From: Pseudomonas oryzihabitans
GTDB lineage: Bacteria > Pseudomonadota > Gammaproteobacteria > Pseudomonadales > Pseudomonadaceae
Assembly (NCBI RefSeq): GCF_007665395.1
Contig: NZ_VDND01000021.1
Location: forward strand, 1-32,810
DNA: 32,810 bases
Direction: 5' to 3'
The notes under the pieces are model-generated. The model had not been told where the DNA came from and ran no database searches. It worked only from the letters and a program-made list of their open reading frames with translations. Positions 16,982-26,411 of this stretch are shown in pieces. Made by a program: the position numbers and the translations under genes. The number at the start of each line of letters is the position of its first letter. Position 1 is the stretch's first letter.

Positions 16982-18139
16982 TCAGTTGGCGACCGCTTCT
17001 GCCAGGCAATAGTGGCCGATCAGCTGCCGCAGGAGCGCCACGCTGGGCTCGATCCGGTCCAGCGCCAGGTGCTCCTCGGGCTGATGGGCGCAGCTGATGT
17101 CGCCTGGGCCGAGCACCAGTACCTCCTGGGTGATCGCCTGCAGATAGGGCGCCTCGGTGGCGAAGGCCACGGCGTCGGCGCGGTGGCCGGTGAGGCGTTC
17201 GGCCAGGCGTACCAGCTCGGCGTCGGCCGGCTGCTCGAAGGGTGGCACGGCGGGAAACAGCGGCTGGTAGTCGATCTTCACCCCGAACCGCTCGGCGACG
17301 GGCAGCAGGCGCCCGCGGATGATCTGGCGCAGGGCTTCCGGCTGCATGCCCGGCAAGGGTCGCAGGTCAAATTCCAGGGCGCACTGGCCGCAGATGCGGT
17401 TAGGGTTGTCGCCGCCGTGGATGCACCCGAGGTTGAGGGTCGGCTGGGGTACCAGGAACAGCGGATTGCGGTACTCGCGCTGCCACTGGGCACGCAGGTC
17501 GAGCAGCTCGCCCATCACCGCCTGCATGGCCTCCAGGGCGCTGTGGCCCAGACGCGGATCGGAGGAATGACCGCTCTGGCCGAGGATGTCGATGCGCTCC
17601 ATGAGGATACCCTTGTGCAGGCGGATCGGCCGCAGCCCGGTCGGCTCGCCGATCACGGCCGCGCGCCCCAGTGGCCGCCCGGCCTCGGCCAGGGCCCGGG
17701 CGCCGTCCATGGAGGATTCCTCGTCGCAGGTGGCCAGCACGATCAGCGGCTGGCGCAGCTGCCGTGGATCCAGGTCGCGCACGGCCTCGAGGATCAGGGC
17801 GAAGAAGCCCTTCATGTCGCAGCTGCCGAGGCCGTACCAGCGTTCGTCGGCCTCGCGCAGCCGCAGCGGATCGCCCTGCCAGAGGGCTTCGTCGTAGGGC
17901 ACGGTATCGGTGTGGCCGGCCAGCACCAGGCCGCCGGGACCGCTGCCCAGGGTGGCGATGAGGTTGAACTTGCCCGGGGTCACCTCCTGCGTCTCGCAGG
18001 CGAAGCCCAGGGCACCGAACCAGTCGGCCAGGCGCGCGATGACCCCGGCGTTGGACTGATCCAGCGCCGCCTGGGTGCAGCTCACCGAGCTTTCGGCGAT
18101 GAGGGTGGCGAACAGAGCTTTCAGCGCGGGCAAGGTCAT
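16982..18139 (-). CDS. argE: Acetylornithine deacetylase (M20 metallopeptidase family)
   Basis: Removes acetate from N-acetylornithine to give ornithine in arginine synthesis. The 385-residue protein has the M20 metal-site motifs: LAGHTDTVP (H76, D78), GSCDMKG (D108), the catalytic/ligand pair ATCDEES (E140, E141), GEPTG (E165) and GPGDISCAHQPEEHL near the C-terminus. GQSGHSSDP marks the dimerisation-domain histidine. The start ATG at 18137-18139 has AGGAGA upstream. Pseudomonads also carry ArgJ, which recycles the acetyl group, so ArgE may be partly redundant; that is family knowledge. It is divergent from the CYTH gene and upstream of argA. Confidence 0.93.
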   Translation of the reverse strand: MTLPALKALFATLIAESSVSCTQAALDQSNAGVIARLADWFGALGFACETQEVTPGKFNLIATLGSGPGGLVLAGHTDTVPYDEALWQGDPLRLREADERWYGLGSCDMKGFFALILEAVRDLDPRQLRQPLIVLATCDEESSMDGARALAEAGRPLGRAAVIGEPTGLRPIRLHKGILMERIDILGQSGHSSDPRLGHSALEAMQAVMGELLDLRAQWQREYRNPLFLVPQPTLNLGCIHGGDNPNRICGQCALEFDLRPLPGMQPEALRQIIRGRLLPVAERFGVKIDYQPLFPAVPPFEQPADAELVRLAERLTGHRADAVAFATEAPYLQAITQEVLVLGPGDISCAHQPEEHLALDRIEPSVALLRQLIGHYCLAEAVAN

Positions 18140-18220
18140 GGGGGTCTCCTGGTCACGGCTCCATCATGGCGCCATCCGCCCTGGGATGAAACCTTCATGC
18201 GCCCAGGGGCCGGGACGGGC

Positions 18221-18226
18221 TAAACT
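18221..18226 (+). promoter_or_regulatory. Possible -10 element for the CYTH triphosphatase gene
   Basis: TAAACT (5/6 match to TATAAT) sits 83 bases before the start codon in the argE/CYTH divergent gap. No convincing -35 is visible, so this is tentative. Confidence 0.3.
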
Positions 18227-18308
18227 AGCGCCCACGTTCTCGCCGTCCGTCGTCATGACGCGCTCGGCACGGAGCCGGACCGTTCTCTTCCGGCGCCAGG
18301 ATGCTCCA

Positions 18309-19658
18309 ATGGCCAAAGAAACCGAAATCAAGCTGCGCGCCAGCGCGGCGACCCTCGATGCCCTGCGCGCTCACCCCTTGCTCAAGAAGCGCTGCAAGGA
18401 CGGCTGGCAGCGCCACGAGCTGTCCAACTGCTATTACGACACCGACACCCGCGACCTGGCCCATGCCAAGGTCGCCCTGCGCGTGCGCCGCGACGGCGAC
18501 CGCTACATCCAGACGCTCAAGAGTCGCGGCCAGAGCGTGGCCGGGCTGTCCGAGCGCAACGAATGGGAATGGCCGCTGAGCGATGCCACCCTGGACACCG
18601 CGCGGTTCGACGACAGCTGCTGGCCGGCGGAGCTGGCCGACCTGGACCTGCGCCGCCTGCAGCCGGTGTTCGACACCGACTTCGTCCGCGACGCGGCGGA
18701 GATCGCCTGGGGCCGTGGCAAGGCGCGCACCATCATCGAAGTGGCCCTGGATCAGGGCGAGGTCCGCGCCGGCGAGCAGCGCGAAGCCATCACCGAGGTC
18801 GAGCTGGAACTGCGCCAGGGCGAGCCGGCGGCCCTGCTGGAGCTGGCCGAACAACTGGCCGCCGAGCTGCCGCTGATGCCCTGCGACATCAGCAAGGCCG
18901 AGCGCGGCTATCGGCTGCACGATGCGGCGAGCTACACCCTCTATCTGGCCGCACCGGAGCTGGACGCCGAGACGCCCCTGGACGAGGCGGTCGCCCGGCT
19001 GGGCTGGCACCTGCTGGCCAGCAGTCAGCGGCTGGCCGAGCAGTATCGCTGGAACGGCCACTGGCGCCTGCTGGTGGACTGGGTGCATCAGCTGATCGAC
19101 CTGCGCGCCCTGCTCGGCAGCCTCGGCCAGGCCGCGCCGCGCACCACCACCCGCGAGCTGCGGCAGACCCTCGACGAGCTGCTCGCCGACTGGCGGCCGC
19201 TGGCGGTGATCGGCCAGGACGACGAAGACGCCCGGCGCCAGGCGCCGCAGCGTTTCGCCACCGAACTGGAGCAGCCGCGCTGGGGGCTGTTCTCCCTGCG
19301 CGCCGCCCGTTGGCTGCAGGCCCGTGGCTGGACCCAGGGCCGTACCGGCCGGGGCGAACGCCAGGGCGCCACGCCGCTGGGCCAGTGGCTGCCGCGCCTG
19401 CTCGCCCAGGAGGCGGCCGAGCTGCCCCTGCTGCGTGCCGTCACCGAACCCGAGCTGATCGAGCAGCAGCTGCCGCGCCTGGAGCGGATGCAGGTCTGGC
19501 TGCACCTGGCGCGTGGCTCGCTGGACCTGCCGGAGGCCGACCGGCTGTATGGCGAGCTGGGCAAGCTGGCACCGCTGAGCGCCCATGGCGACCTCGCCGG
19601 GGTGAGCGAGCAGGCCCGGCTGATCTTCGTGCTGGCGCCCTGGAAAGCCCTGACCTGA
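18309..19658 (+). CDS. CYTH-domain inorganic triphosphatase (YgiF-like)
   Basis: A cytoplasmic metal-dependent hydrolase expected to cleave inorganic triphosphate, by analogy with E. coli YgiF. The 449-residue protein starts with the CYTH signature E4-T-E6-I-K8 (MAKETEIKLR), followed by the basic and acidic strand motifs of the tunnel (LRVRRDGDRYIQTLKS, ITEVELELRQG, SKAERGYRL) through about residue 200. The rest is an alanine/arginine-rich helical region resembling the CHAD-like tail of YgiF. I start at the ATG 18309-18311, with CAGGA upstream, because the open frame above it encodes no family sequence. It is followed at 189 bases by the GspE-type ATPase gene, an order also seen in P. aeruginosa. 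Confidence 0.88.
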   Translation: MAKETEIKLRASAATLDALRAHPLLKKRCKDGWQRHELSNCYYDTDTRDLAHAKVALRVRRDGDRYIQTLKSRGQSVAGLSERNEWEWPLSDATLDTARFDDSCWPAELADLDLRRLQPVFDTDFVRDAAEIAWGRGKARTIIEVALDQGEVRAGEQREAITEVELELRQGEPAALLELAEQLAAELPLMPCDISKAERGYRLHDAASYTLYLAAPELDAETPLDEAVARLGWHLLASSQRLAEQYRWNGHWRLLVDWVHQLIDLRALLGSLGQAAPRTTTRELRQTLDELLADWRPLAVIGQDDEDARRQAPQRFATELEQPRWGLFSLRAARWLQARGWTQGRTGRGERQGATPLGQWLPRLLAQEAAELPLLRAVTEPELIEQQLPRLERMQVWLHLARGSLDLPEADRLYGELGKLAPLSAHGDLAGVSEQARLIFVLAPWKALT

Positions 19659-19846
19659 GCTGCCGGACGGCAGGAACGATCCCCTGGCCACGCCGTCCAT
19701 CCTGATGGCACAAGGCCGCGAGCGATTCCGCAACGCAAAATCGCTATGCTGGAAGAAACGACCGCCCCAGCGTCCACGGGGGCGGTAGTGGCGTCGCCCG
19801 CGGACAGGCTGTCGAATCCGGGCGACCATCCTGTCTAGGAGTCCAG

Positions 19847-21628
19847 ATGTCCGCCATAGCTTCCCCTTCCGCTGATCGTTGGCTCGACCTGGGCGACATC
19901 CTGCGCGAGCTGGTCAGCCAGCAGCGCATCGATCAGCAGACCGCCGAGCAGTGCCTGCTGCTGCGCCGCGGCTCGGCCAATCCGCAGCAGCATCCGCTGG
20001 AATTCCTCGCCGCGCAGAGCGTCGACGATCTCTCCCGGCCTGGGCGCAAGCTGGACCTGGATAGCCTGACTCGCTGGCTGGCGGAGTACTCGGGCCAGCC
20101 CTTCTACCGCATCGACCCGCTCAAGGTGGACGTGGCCTCGGTCACCCCGCTGATGTCCTACGCCTTCGCCCAGCGCAACAAGATCCTCGCCGTGGCGGTG
20201 AGTCCGGACGAGGTGACGGTGGCCAGCGCCCAGCCCTTCGTGCACAGCTGGGAGAGCAACCTCACCCATGTGCTGCAGCGGCCGATCAAGCGCGTGGTGG
20301 CCAGCCCCGCCGACATCACCCGCTACACCCAGGAGTTCTTCCGCCTGGCGCGCTCGGTCACCGGCGCCTCGGCGGTGGAGCAGAAGACCAGCGGCGTCGG
20401 CAACTTCGAGCAGCTGGTCAACCTGGGCGCCAGCGATGGCGAGCCGGATGCGAACGACGCCCACATCGTCAATATCGTCGACTGGCTGTTCCAGTACGCC
20501 TTCCAGCAGCGTGCCAGCGATATCCACGTCGAGCCGCGTCGCGAGCAGGGGGCGGTGCGCTTCCGCATCGACGGCGTGCTGCACACCGTCTACCAGTTCC
20601 CGGCCCAGGTCACCCTGGCGGTGGTCAGCCGGATCAAGAACCTCGGCCGCATGAACGTGGCCGAGAAGCGCAAGCCCCAGGACGGCCGGATCAAGACGCG
20701 CATGGCCGGCGAAAAGGAGGTGGAGCTGCGCCTGTCGACCATGCCCACCGCCTTCGGCGAGAAGCTGGTGATGCGGATCTTCGACCCGGACGTGCTGCTC
20801 AAGAGCTTCGACCAGCTGGGCTTCTCCGCCGACGACCTGCGCCGCTGGGCCGGCATGACCGGACAGCCCAACGGCATCATCCTGGTCACCGGCCCCACCG
20901 GCTCGGGCAAGACCACCACCCTCTACACCACGCTCAAGCAGCTGGCCACGCCCGAGGTGAACGTCTGCACCATCGAGGACCCCATCGAGATGGTGGAGGA
21001 CGCCTTCAACCAGATGCAGGTGCAGCCCAACATCGAGGTGACCTTCGCCAGCGGCGTGCGGGCGCTGATGCGCCAGGACCCGGACATCATCATGATCGGC
21101 GAGATCCGCGACCTGGAGACCGCCGAGATGGCCATCCAGGCAGCGCTGACCGGCCACCTGGTGCTGTCCACCCTGCACACCAACGATGCGCCCAGCTCGG
21201 TGAGCCGGCTGATCGAACTGGGGGTGCCCTACTACCTGATCCGCGCCACGGTGCTGGGCGTCATGGCCCAGCGCCTGGTGCGGACCCTGTGCCCGGCGTG
21301 CAAGACGCCCACCGAGCTGGATCCCGCCGCCTGGCAGGAGCTGACCAAGCCCTGGAACGCCCCCTTGCCCACCGGCGCCATGCAGCCGGCCGGTTGCCCG
21401 GAATGTCGCGACACCGGCTACCGCGGTCGTGCCGGGGTATACGAAATCCTCACCCTCTCCGATAGTCTGCGTGAACTGATCACCGCGGATACCGACATCA
21501 CCGCCCTGCGCCGTCAGGCGTTCAAGGAAGGCATGCGCAGCCTGCGCCTGTCCGGCGCGCAGAAGATCGCCGCCGGGTTCACCACCGTGGAAGAAGTCCT
21601 GCGCGTCACGCCCCAGAGCGAACGTTAG
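19847..21628 (+). CDS. Orphan GspE/PilB-type secretion ATPase
   Basis: A hexameric traffic ATPase of the type II secretion / type IV pilus family. The 593-residue protein has an N-terminal GspE_N/MshEN-like region (about 12-160, LGDILRELVSQQRIDQQ), a linker, and the ATPase core: Walker A GPTGSGKTTT near 349, Asp box TIEDPIE, Walker B DPDIIMIGEIRD near 411, His box LSTLHTNDAP, and a four-cysteine zinc site (CPAC about 483, CPEC about 517). All catalytic motifs are intact. No secretin, platform (GspF/PilC) or pilin gene is nearby, so its partners must be encoded elsewhere or it has a separate role. TAGGAG precedes the ATG. The hybrid kinase starts 39 bases after the stop, suggesting co-transcription. 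Confidence 0.93.
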   Translation: MSAIASPSADRWLDLGDILRELVSQQRIDQQTAEQCLLLRRGSANPQQHPLEFLAAQSVDDLSRPGRKLDLDSLTRWLAEYSGQPFYRIDPLKVDVASVTPLMSYAFAQRNKILAVAVSPDEVTVASAQPFVHSWESNLTHVLQRPIKRVVASPADITRYTQEFFRLARSVTGASAVEQKTSGVGNFEQLVNLGASDGEPDANDAHIVNIVDWLFQYAFQQRASDIHVEPRREQGAVRFRIDGVLHTVYQFPAQVTLAVVSRIKNLGRMNVAEKRKPQDGRIKTRMAGEKEVELRLSTMPTAFGEKLVMRIFDPDVLLKSFDQLGFSADDLRRWAGMTGQPNGIILVTGPTGSGKTTTLYTTLKQLATPEVNVCTIEDPIEMVEDAFNQMQVQPNIEVTFASGVRALMRQDPDIIMIGEIRDLETAEMAIQAALTGHLVLSTLHTNDAPSSVSRLIELGVPYYLIRATVLGVMAQRLVRTLCPACKTPTELDPAAWQELTKPWNAPLPTGAMQPAGCPECRDTGYRGRAGVYEILTLSDSLRELITADTDITALRRQAFKEGMRSLRLSGAQKIAAGFTTVEEVLRVTPQSER

Positions 21629-21667
21629 CGCCCCAGCAGCCCGCGAGCGGAACAAGGATAGCGAGCC

Positions 21668-24600
21668 GTGCAGACAACCGTCGTGACTCTTCCGGCCGTG
21701 GCCGCCGAGGACGCCGAGCAGATCCATCGCCGCCAGGAGATCCTGGCGGCCTATGGCCTGCTCGACGACCAGCCGGAGCCGGCCTTCGACGACCTGGTGG
21801 AACTGGCCGCCACCCTCTGCGAGACGCCCATCGCCGCGGTCAATCTGCTCGGCGAACGGCAGCAGCTGTTCAAGGCCGAGCGCGGCCTGGGGGTGGCGGC
21901 GATCCCCCTGACGCTGTCCTTCTGCCAGCACCTGCACGAGGCCCAGCAGGCGCAGCAGATCGCGGACCTCAGCCAGGACCCGCGCTTCGTCGACAATCCC
22001 CTGGTGACCGATCCGGCCGGCCTGAGATTCTACGCCGGGGCGCCGCTGCGCACCGCCGACGGCGTCTTTCTCGGCACCCTGTGCGTCCTCGACTGGCAAC
22101 CCCGGGAGCTGAGCGCGGCGCGTCTCGGCGGCCTGGAACGCCTCGCCCGCCAGGTGCTGCGGCTGCTGGAGGCACGGGCGAAGCCGACGGCGGCCGCGCC
22201 GAACCGGCTCGACGACGCCCACTATCGCGCCCTGATGGACGTCAATCCGCAGATCATCTGGTTCGCGCGCCCCGACGGCAGCTTCGAGTACGCCAATCGC
22301 TACTGGTACGAATACAGTGGCCTGAGCCCCGCCCGTGCGGTCGCCGATCCTGACCTCTGGGCCGCGGCCATCCATCCCGAACAGCGCCAGGAGCTGCTGC
22401 AACGCTGGCGCGAAGTGCGCCAGCAGCGCGTCGCCGGCAGCCTGGAACTGCAGCTGCGCGATGCCCAGGGCCGCTATCGCTGGTTCGAAACCCGCACCAT
22501 GCCCTTCACCAATGCCAGTGGTGAAATCGAACACTGGGTAGGCGTGGCCCAGGACATCGACAGCCGCAAGCGGGCGGAAACGGCGCTGCGGGAAAGCGAG
22601 GCCTTCGCCCACCTGCTGCTCGAATCGACCCACGAGGGCTTCTGCGCCCTGGATCGCGACGGGCGCGCCACCCTGTGCAACCGCGCCTTCCGGCAGATGC
22701 TCGCGCTGGCCGAGGAGCGCGACATCCTCGGCGAACGCCTGGACGCCCGCCTCAGCTCCGCCCGCAGTGAAGACGGCGCCCGGGCGCTGCAGCGCGTCGC
22801 CAGCGAGGGGGCCACCCTGCACCTGTCCGCCGACGCCCTGCTGCGGGAGGATGGCAGCCTGCTGCCGGTGGAGTGGCGCGCCCAGCCGCTCTGGCGTGAC
22901 GGCGAGGTGCAGGGTGCCATCTGCACCTTCGTCGATCTCAGCGAAAGGATCCGCAGCCATGATCGCCAGCGCTTCCTGCTCGAACTGGGCGACCTGCTGC
23001 ACGGGGTGACCCATACCGGCGAAGTGGCCTCGGTGCTGGGCGACAGCCTGGGACACCTGCTGGCGGTACAGCGCATCGGCTATGCCCGGGTCGGCCGCGA
23101 CGGCAGCCTGACCATCGACAGCGACTGGCTCGATCAGGGCCGCACCCACCGCCTCAACCTGCCCAGCCTGGGACACTGGCACACCTCGGCGGTGGAGGAG
23201 TTGCGCCGCGGCATCATCGTCAGCGTGGAAGACAGTGCCCAGGACCAGCGCCTGGGCGAGATGCGCCGCCTGCTGCTGGAGCATGGCGTGCGCGCCGGCC
23301 TGGTGGTGCCGCTGCTCGCCGACGAACAGCTGGTCGGCCTGCTGTTTCTCTACGCCGACACCCCGCGGCACTGGACCACCGGCGACGTGGCCCTGGTCCG
23401 CGAGGTCGCCGAGCGCATCCGCATCGTCATCGAGCGCACCGCGGCGGCCGACGCCCTGCGCCTGGCCGAGCAGCGCATCGCCCTGGCCATGGACGTCGCC
23501 GACCTGGGCGTCTGGGACTACGACATCGACCGCGACCTGATCAGCTGGGATACCCGCCTCGCTAATCTGGTCGGCGCCGCGGAACGACGCAGCACCATGC
23601 GCGGCGCGGCCCTGCTGCGTGCCCTGCATCCCGCCGACGCGCCGCGGGTGCGCGCCTATGTGACCGCCGCCATCCAGGGCGGCGGCAATGCCTATGACCT
23701 GCGCCTGACCTTTCGGGTCCGCAGCTCGCGCCAGGACGAGCCGGTATGGCTGAGCATCCGCGGACGCGAACGCCTGGAGCCCGGCGGCCAGCGCCGCCTG
23801 GTGGGCATCGCCCGCGACATCACCCGCGAGCGGCATGACGCTGATCGCATCAGCGAGACCAACCGCCAGCTGCGCCAGCAGATCGAGGAGCGCCGCGAGG
23901 CGGAAGCCCGCCAGCACGCGCTCATCGAACTCGGTGATCGCCTGCGCGAAGGTGATCCGGAAAGCACCGGGGTGGCCGCCGCCCTCGAACTGGTGGGCGC
24001 CCGCCTGGGCCTGCGCCGGGTCGGCTATGCCCGGCTCGACGAAAGCCGCGGCACCTTCGTCCTGCAGCAGGTCTGGACCCCCAACGGCAGCTTCGACCAG
24101 GCCCTGGCCTATCCGCTGCTGGCCCCGGACAGCCTGGCCCAGCAGGACGGCGAGCCGCCGCTGGTCATCGACGACGTCAGCCAGGACCCGCGCGCCCGGG
24201 CCAATGCCCAGCGCCTGCTCGACCTGGAGATCGCGGCCCTGGTGGACATCCCGCTCTACGAAGACGGCCGCCTGCGCGCCCTGTTCGTCGCCCATGACCA
24301 GCGCGCCCGGCTGTGGACGGAAGGCGAGGTGCAATTCCTGCGCGACGTCACCGACCGGCTCTGGTCGGCCATCTGCCGGCAGCGTTCCCAGGAGGCCCAG
24401 CGCGAGAGCGAGGGGCGTTTCCGCTTGATGGCCGACAGCGCCCCGGTGCTGATCTGGGCCTGCGATGCCGAGGGCCAGCTGCAATTCGTCAACCAGCGTT
24501 TCGCCAGCGAATTCGACCTGCACGATGCCGACCTGCACGGCCAGGGCTGGAGCGCCCTGCTGCCAGATGCCGAGTGCCCGGCCTTCGAGGGCGCCTTCCG

Positions 24601-26014
24601 CCAGGCCATCGCCACCCATAGCGCCCTGCGCGCCGAGGTGCGGGTGCGCAACGCCCAGGGCGAGTGGCGCTGGCTGCGCCTGGAGGGCACGCCGCGACTG
24701 GAGCTGGACGGTGAATTCCACGGCCTGGTCGGCTGTGGCGTGGACATCACCGAGGCGCGGCAGACCACCGACCAGCTGGAACAGCGCATTGCCGAGCGCA
24801 CCCAGGAGCTGGGCCACAGCCATGCGCGCCTGATCGCCGAGATCTACGAGCGCGAGCGCACCGAAGAGGCGCTGCGCCAGTCGCAGAAGATGGAAGCCAT
24901 CGGCCAGCTCACCGGCGGCATCGCCCACGACTTCAACAACATGCTCACCGGCATCGTCGGCGCGCTCGACCTGATCCGCCTGCGCATCGCCAACGGCCGC
25001 ACCCAGGACCTGGATCGCTACATCAACGCGGCGGTCAACTCGGCCGATCGTGCCGCGGCCCTCACCCACCGCCTGCTGGCCTTCGCCCGCCGGCAGACCC
25101 TCGATCCGCAGCCGGTGGACGTGCACCAGCTGGTCGAATCCCTGCAGGACCTGCTGGTGCGCACGGTGGGCGAGAACATCGTCCTGCGCCTGGAGCTCGC
25201 CCCCCTCGCCTGGCTCGCCCACAGCGACACCCACCAGCTGGAAAATGCCCTGCTCAACCTGGTCATCAACGGCCGCGACGCCATGCCGGCGGGGGGCGAA
25301 CTGTGCATCGCCACCACCAACCTCAGCCTGGACGGTGATGAAGCCACGCGCGAATCCCTGGCGCCGGGCGACTATGTCCGGCTGAGCGTGGCCGATACCG
25401 GCACCGGCATGCCGCCGGAGGTCAAGGCCAAGGCCTTCGAGCCCTTCTTCACCACCAAGCCGGCCGGCCAGGGCACCGGACTCGGCCTGTCGATGATCTA
25501 CGGCTTCGTCAAGCAGTCCGGCGGCACCGCGCGGATCGACACCGAGCCGGGCCAGGGCACCACCATCAGCCTCTACCTGCCGCGGCACCCCGAGGTCGCC
25601 ACGGAAAGCAGCGACCAGCCCACGCCCAAGGTGGCGCCGCGGGCCGAAGCCGGGCAGACCGTGCTGGTGGTCGAGGATGAATATGCCGTGCGCATGATCG
25701 TGCTGGAGGTGCTCGCCGAACTGGGCTACACCGCCCTGGAAGCCAGCGACGCCGACAGTGCCCTGCCGATCATCGAGAGCGACCAACGCCTGGACCTGCT
25801 CATCAGCGATGTCGGCCTGCCCGGCATGAACGGCCGCCAGCTCGCCGAGATCGCCCGTGGCCGCCGGCCCGCGCTCAAGGTGCTGTTCATCACCGGCTAT
25901 GCCAAGAATGCCAAGGTGCGCGGCGAATTCCTCGGCGAGAACATGGACATGCTGATCAAGCCCTTCGACATCGATGCCCTGGCGGAGCGCATCCACAGCA
26001 TGATCCAGGGCTAG
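21668..26014 (+). CDS. Multi-sensor hybrid histidine kinase (GAF/PAS - HisKA - HATPase - receiver)
   Basis: A 1448-residue soluble sensor kinase. Domains by eye: GAF (about 20-170), PAS (181-305), PAS (311-430), GAF (434-595), PAS (599-725), GAF (749-905), PAS (915-1040), coiled linker (1040-1070), HisKA with H1087 in GGIAHDFNNMLTG, HATPase with DTGTGMP and GTGLGLSMIYGF, and a C-terminal receiver with D1381 (LLISDVGLPGMNG) and K in MLIKPFD. There is no transmembrane segment, so it senses cytoplasmic signals, perhaps through small ligands or cofactors. The GTG start at 21668 has AAGGAT upstream. The receiver is the kinase's own, so output probably goes to a phosphotransfer protein or other partner not in the window. 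The signal is unknown. Confidence 0.93.
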   Translation: MQTTVVTLPAVAAEDAEQIHRRQEILAAYGLLDDQPEPAFDDLVELAATLCETPIAAVNLLGERQQLFKAERGLGVAAIPLTLSFCQHLHEAQQAQQIADLSQDPRFVDNPLVTDPAGLRFYAGAPLRTADGVFLGTLCVLDWQPRELSAARLGGLERLARQVLRLLEARAKPTAAAPNRLDDAHYRALMDVNPQIIWFARPDGSFEYANRYWYEYSGLSPARAVADPDLWAAAIHPEQRQELLQRWREVRQQRVAGSLELQLRDAQGRYRWFETRTMPFTNASGEIEHWVGVAQDIDSRKRAETALRESEAFAHLLLESTHEGFCALDRDGRATLCNRAFRQMLALAEERDILGERLDARLSSARSEDGARALQRVASEGATLHLSADALLREDGSLLPVEWRAQPLWRDGEVQGAICTFVDLSERIRSHDRQRFLLELGDLLHGVTHTGEVASVLGDSLGHLLAVQRIGYARVGRDGSLTIDSDWLDQGRTHRLNLPSLGHWHTSAVEELRRGIIVSVEDSAQDQRLGEMRRLLLEHGVRAGLVVPLLADEQLVGLLFLYADTPRHWTTGDVALVREVAERIRIVIERTAAADALRLAEQRIALAMDVADLGVWDYDIDRDLISWDTRLANLVGAAERRSTMRGAALLRALHPADAPRVRAYVTAAIQGGGNAYDLRLTFRVRSSRQDEPVWLSIRGRERLEPGGQRRLVGIARDITRERHDADRISETNRQLRQQIEERREAEARQHALIELGDRLREGDPESTGVAAALELVGARLGLRRVGYARLDESRGTFVLQQVWTPNGSFDQALAYPLLAPDSLAQQDGEPPLVIDDVSQDPRARANAQRLLDLEIAALVDIPLYEDGRLRALFVAHDQRARLWTEGEVQFLRDVTDRLWSAICRQRSQEAQRESEGRFRLMADSAPVLIWACDAEGQLQFVNQRFASEFDLHDADLHGQGWSALLPDAECPAFEGAFRQAIATHSALRAEVRVRNAQGEWRWLRLEGTPRLELDGEFHGLVGCGVDITEARQTTDQLEQRIAERTQELGHSHARLIAEIYERERTEEALRQSQKMEAIGQLTGGIAHDFNNMLTGIVGALDLIRLRIANGRTQDLDRYINAAVNSADRAAALTHRLLAFARRQTLDPQPVDVHQLVESLQDLLVRTVGENIVLRLELAPLAWLAHSDTHQLENALLNLVINGRDAMPAGGELCIATTNLSLDGDEATRESLAPGDYVRLSVADTGTGMPPEVKAKAFEPFFTTKPAGQGTGLGLSMIYGFVKQSGGTARIDTEPGQGTTISLYLPRHPEVATESSDQPTPKVAPRAEAGQTVLVVEDEYAVRMIVLEVLAELGYTALEASDADSALPIIESDQRLDLLISDVGLPGMNGRQLAEIARGRRPALKVLFITGYAKNAKVRGEFLGENMDMLIKPFDIDALAERIHSMIQG

Positions 26015-26087
26015 GCGCGCGCAGCGGTCTGGAACTCAGGAGGGGGCTTGGCCCTCTATAGGAAACCTCAAGAAGGAGATCTCATCC

Positions 26088-26402
26088 ATGCGCCTGAAGA
26101 AGCTTGCTCTGGTTTCCCTGATTGGCCTGCCGCTGCTGGCCGCCACCACTGCCGCCCATGCGGATGCCCGGTTCTGGCGTCATGCCGCGACCCTGGGCGC
26201 GACCTCCGGTTCGTTCTATACCACCAGCCGTGACGACCACAAGATCGTCGCCGCCACCCAGGACGATGCCAGCTCCTATCTCGCCAGCAACGGCCAGATC
26301 CGTGGTCCCTATCTGGAAGCCGCCCTGCGCGACATGCGCGCCGCCCAGCCGGGCCTGCAGGCCAGCGACAGCGACCTCGCCATGCGCATCCTGACCCAGT
26401 AA
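26088..26402 (+). CDS. Small secreted DUF2388-family protein
   Basis: A 104-residue protein of unknown function. Residues 1-25 form a signal peptide (basic MRLKK, hydrophobic core, AHA cleavage site before D26), so it is exported to the periplasm. The mature part has the SGSFYTTSRDDHKIVAATQDDASSYLAS pattern of the Pseudomonas DUF2388 family, which often occurs as several paralogues per genome. AAGGAG sits nine bases before the ATG. A strong terminator follows at 26412-26455. It starts 73 bases after the hybrid kinase gene; whether it shares that transcript is unclear. No function is known. Confidence 0.85.
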   Translation: MRLKKLALVSLIGLPLLAATTAAHADARFWRHAATLGATSGSFYTTSRDDHKIVAATQDDASSYLASNGQIRGPYLEAALRDMRAAQPGLQASDSDLAMRILTQ

Positions 26403-26411
26403 GGGACAGGC

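Noticed and set aside
19835..25996. A 2053-codon open frame on the minus strand opposite the GspE-type ATPase and the hybrid kinase
   Set aside because: It mirrors two well-supported plus-strand genes and is a product of GC-rich third positions, which remove stop codons on the opposite strand. Its translation is repetitive (G, Q, A, H, L rich) with no family motifs.
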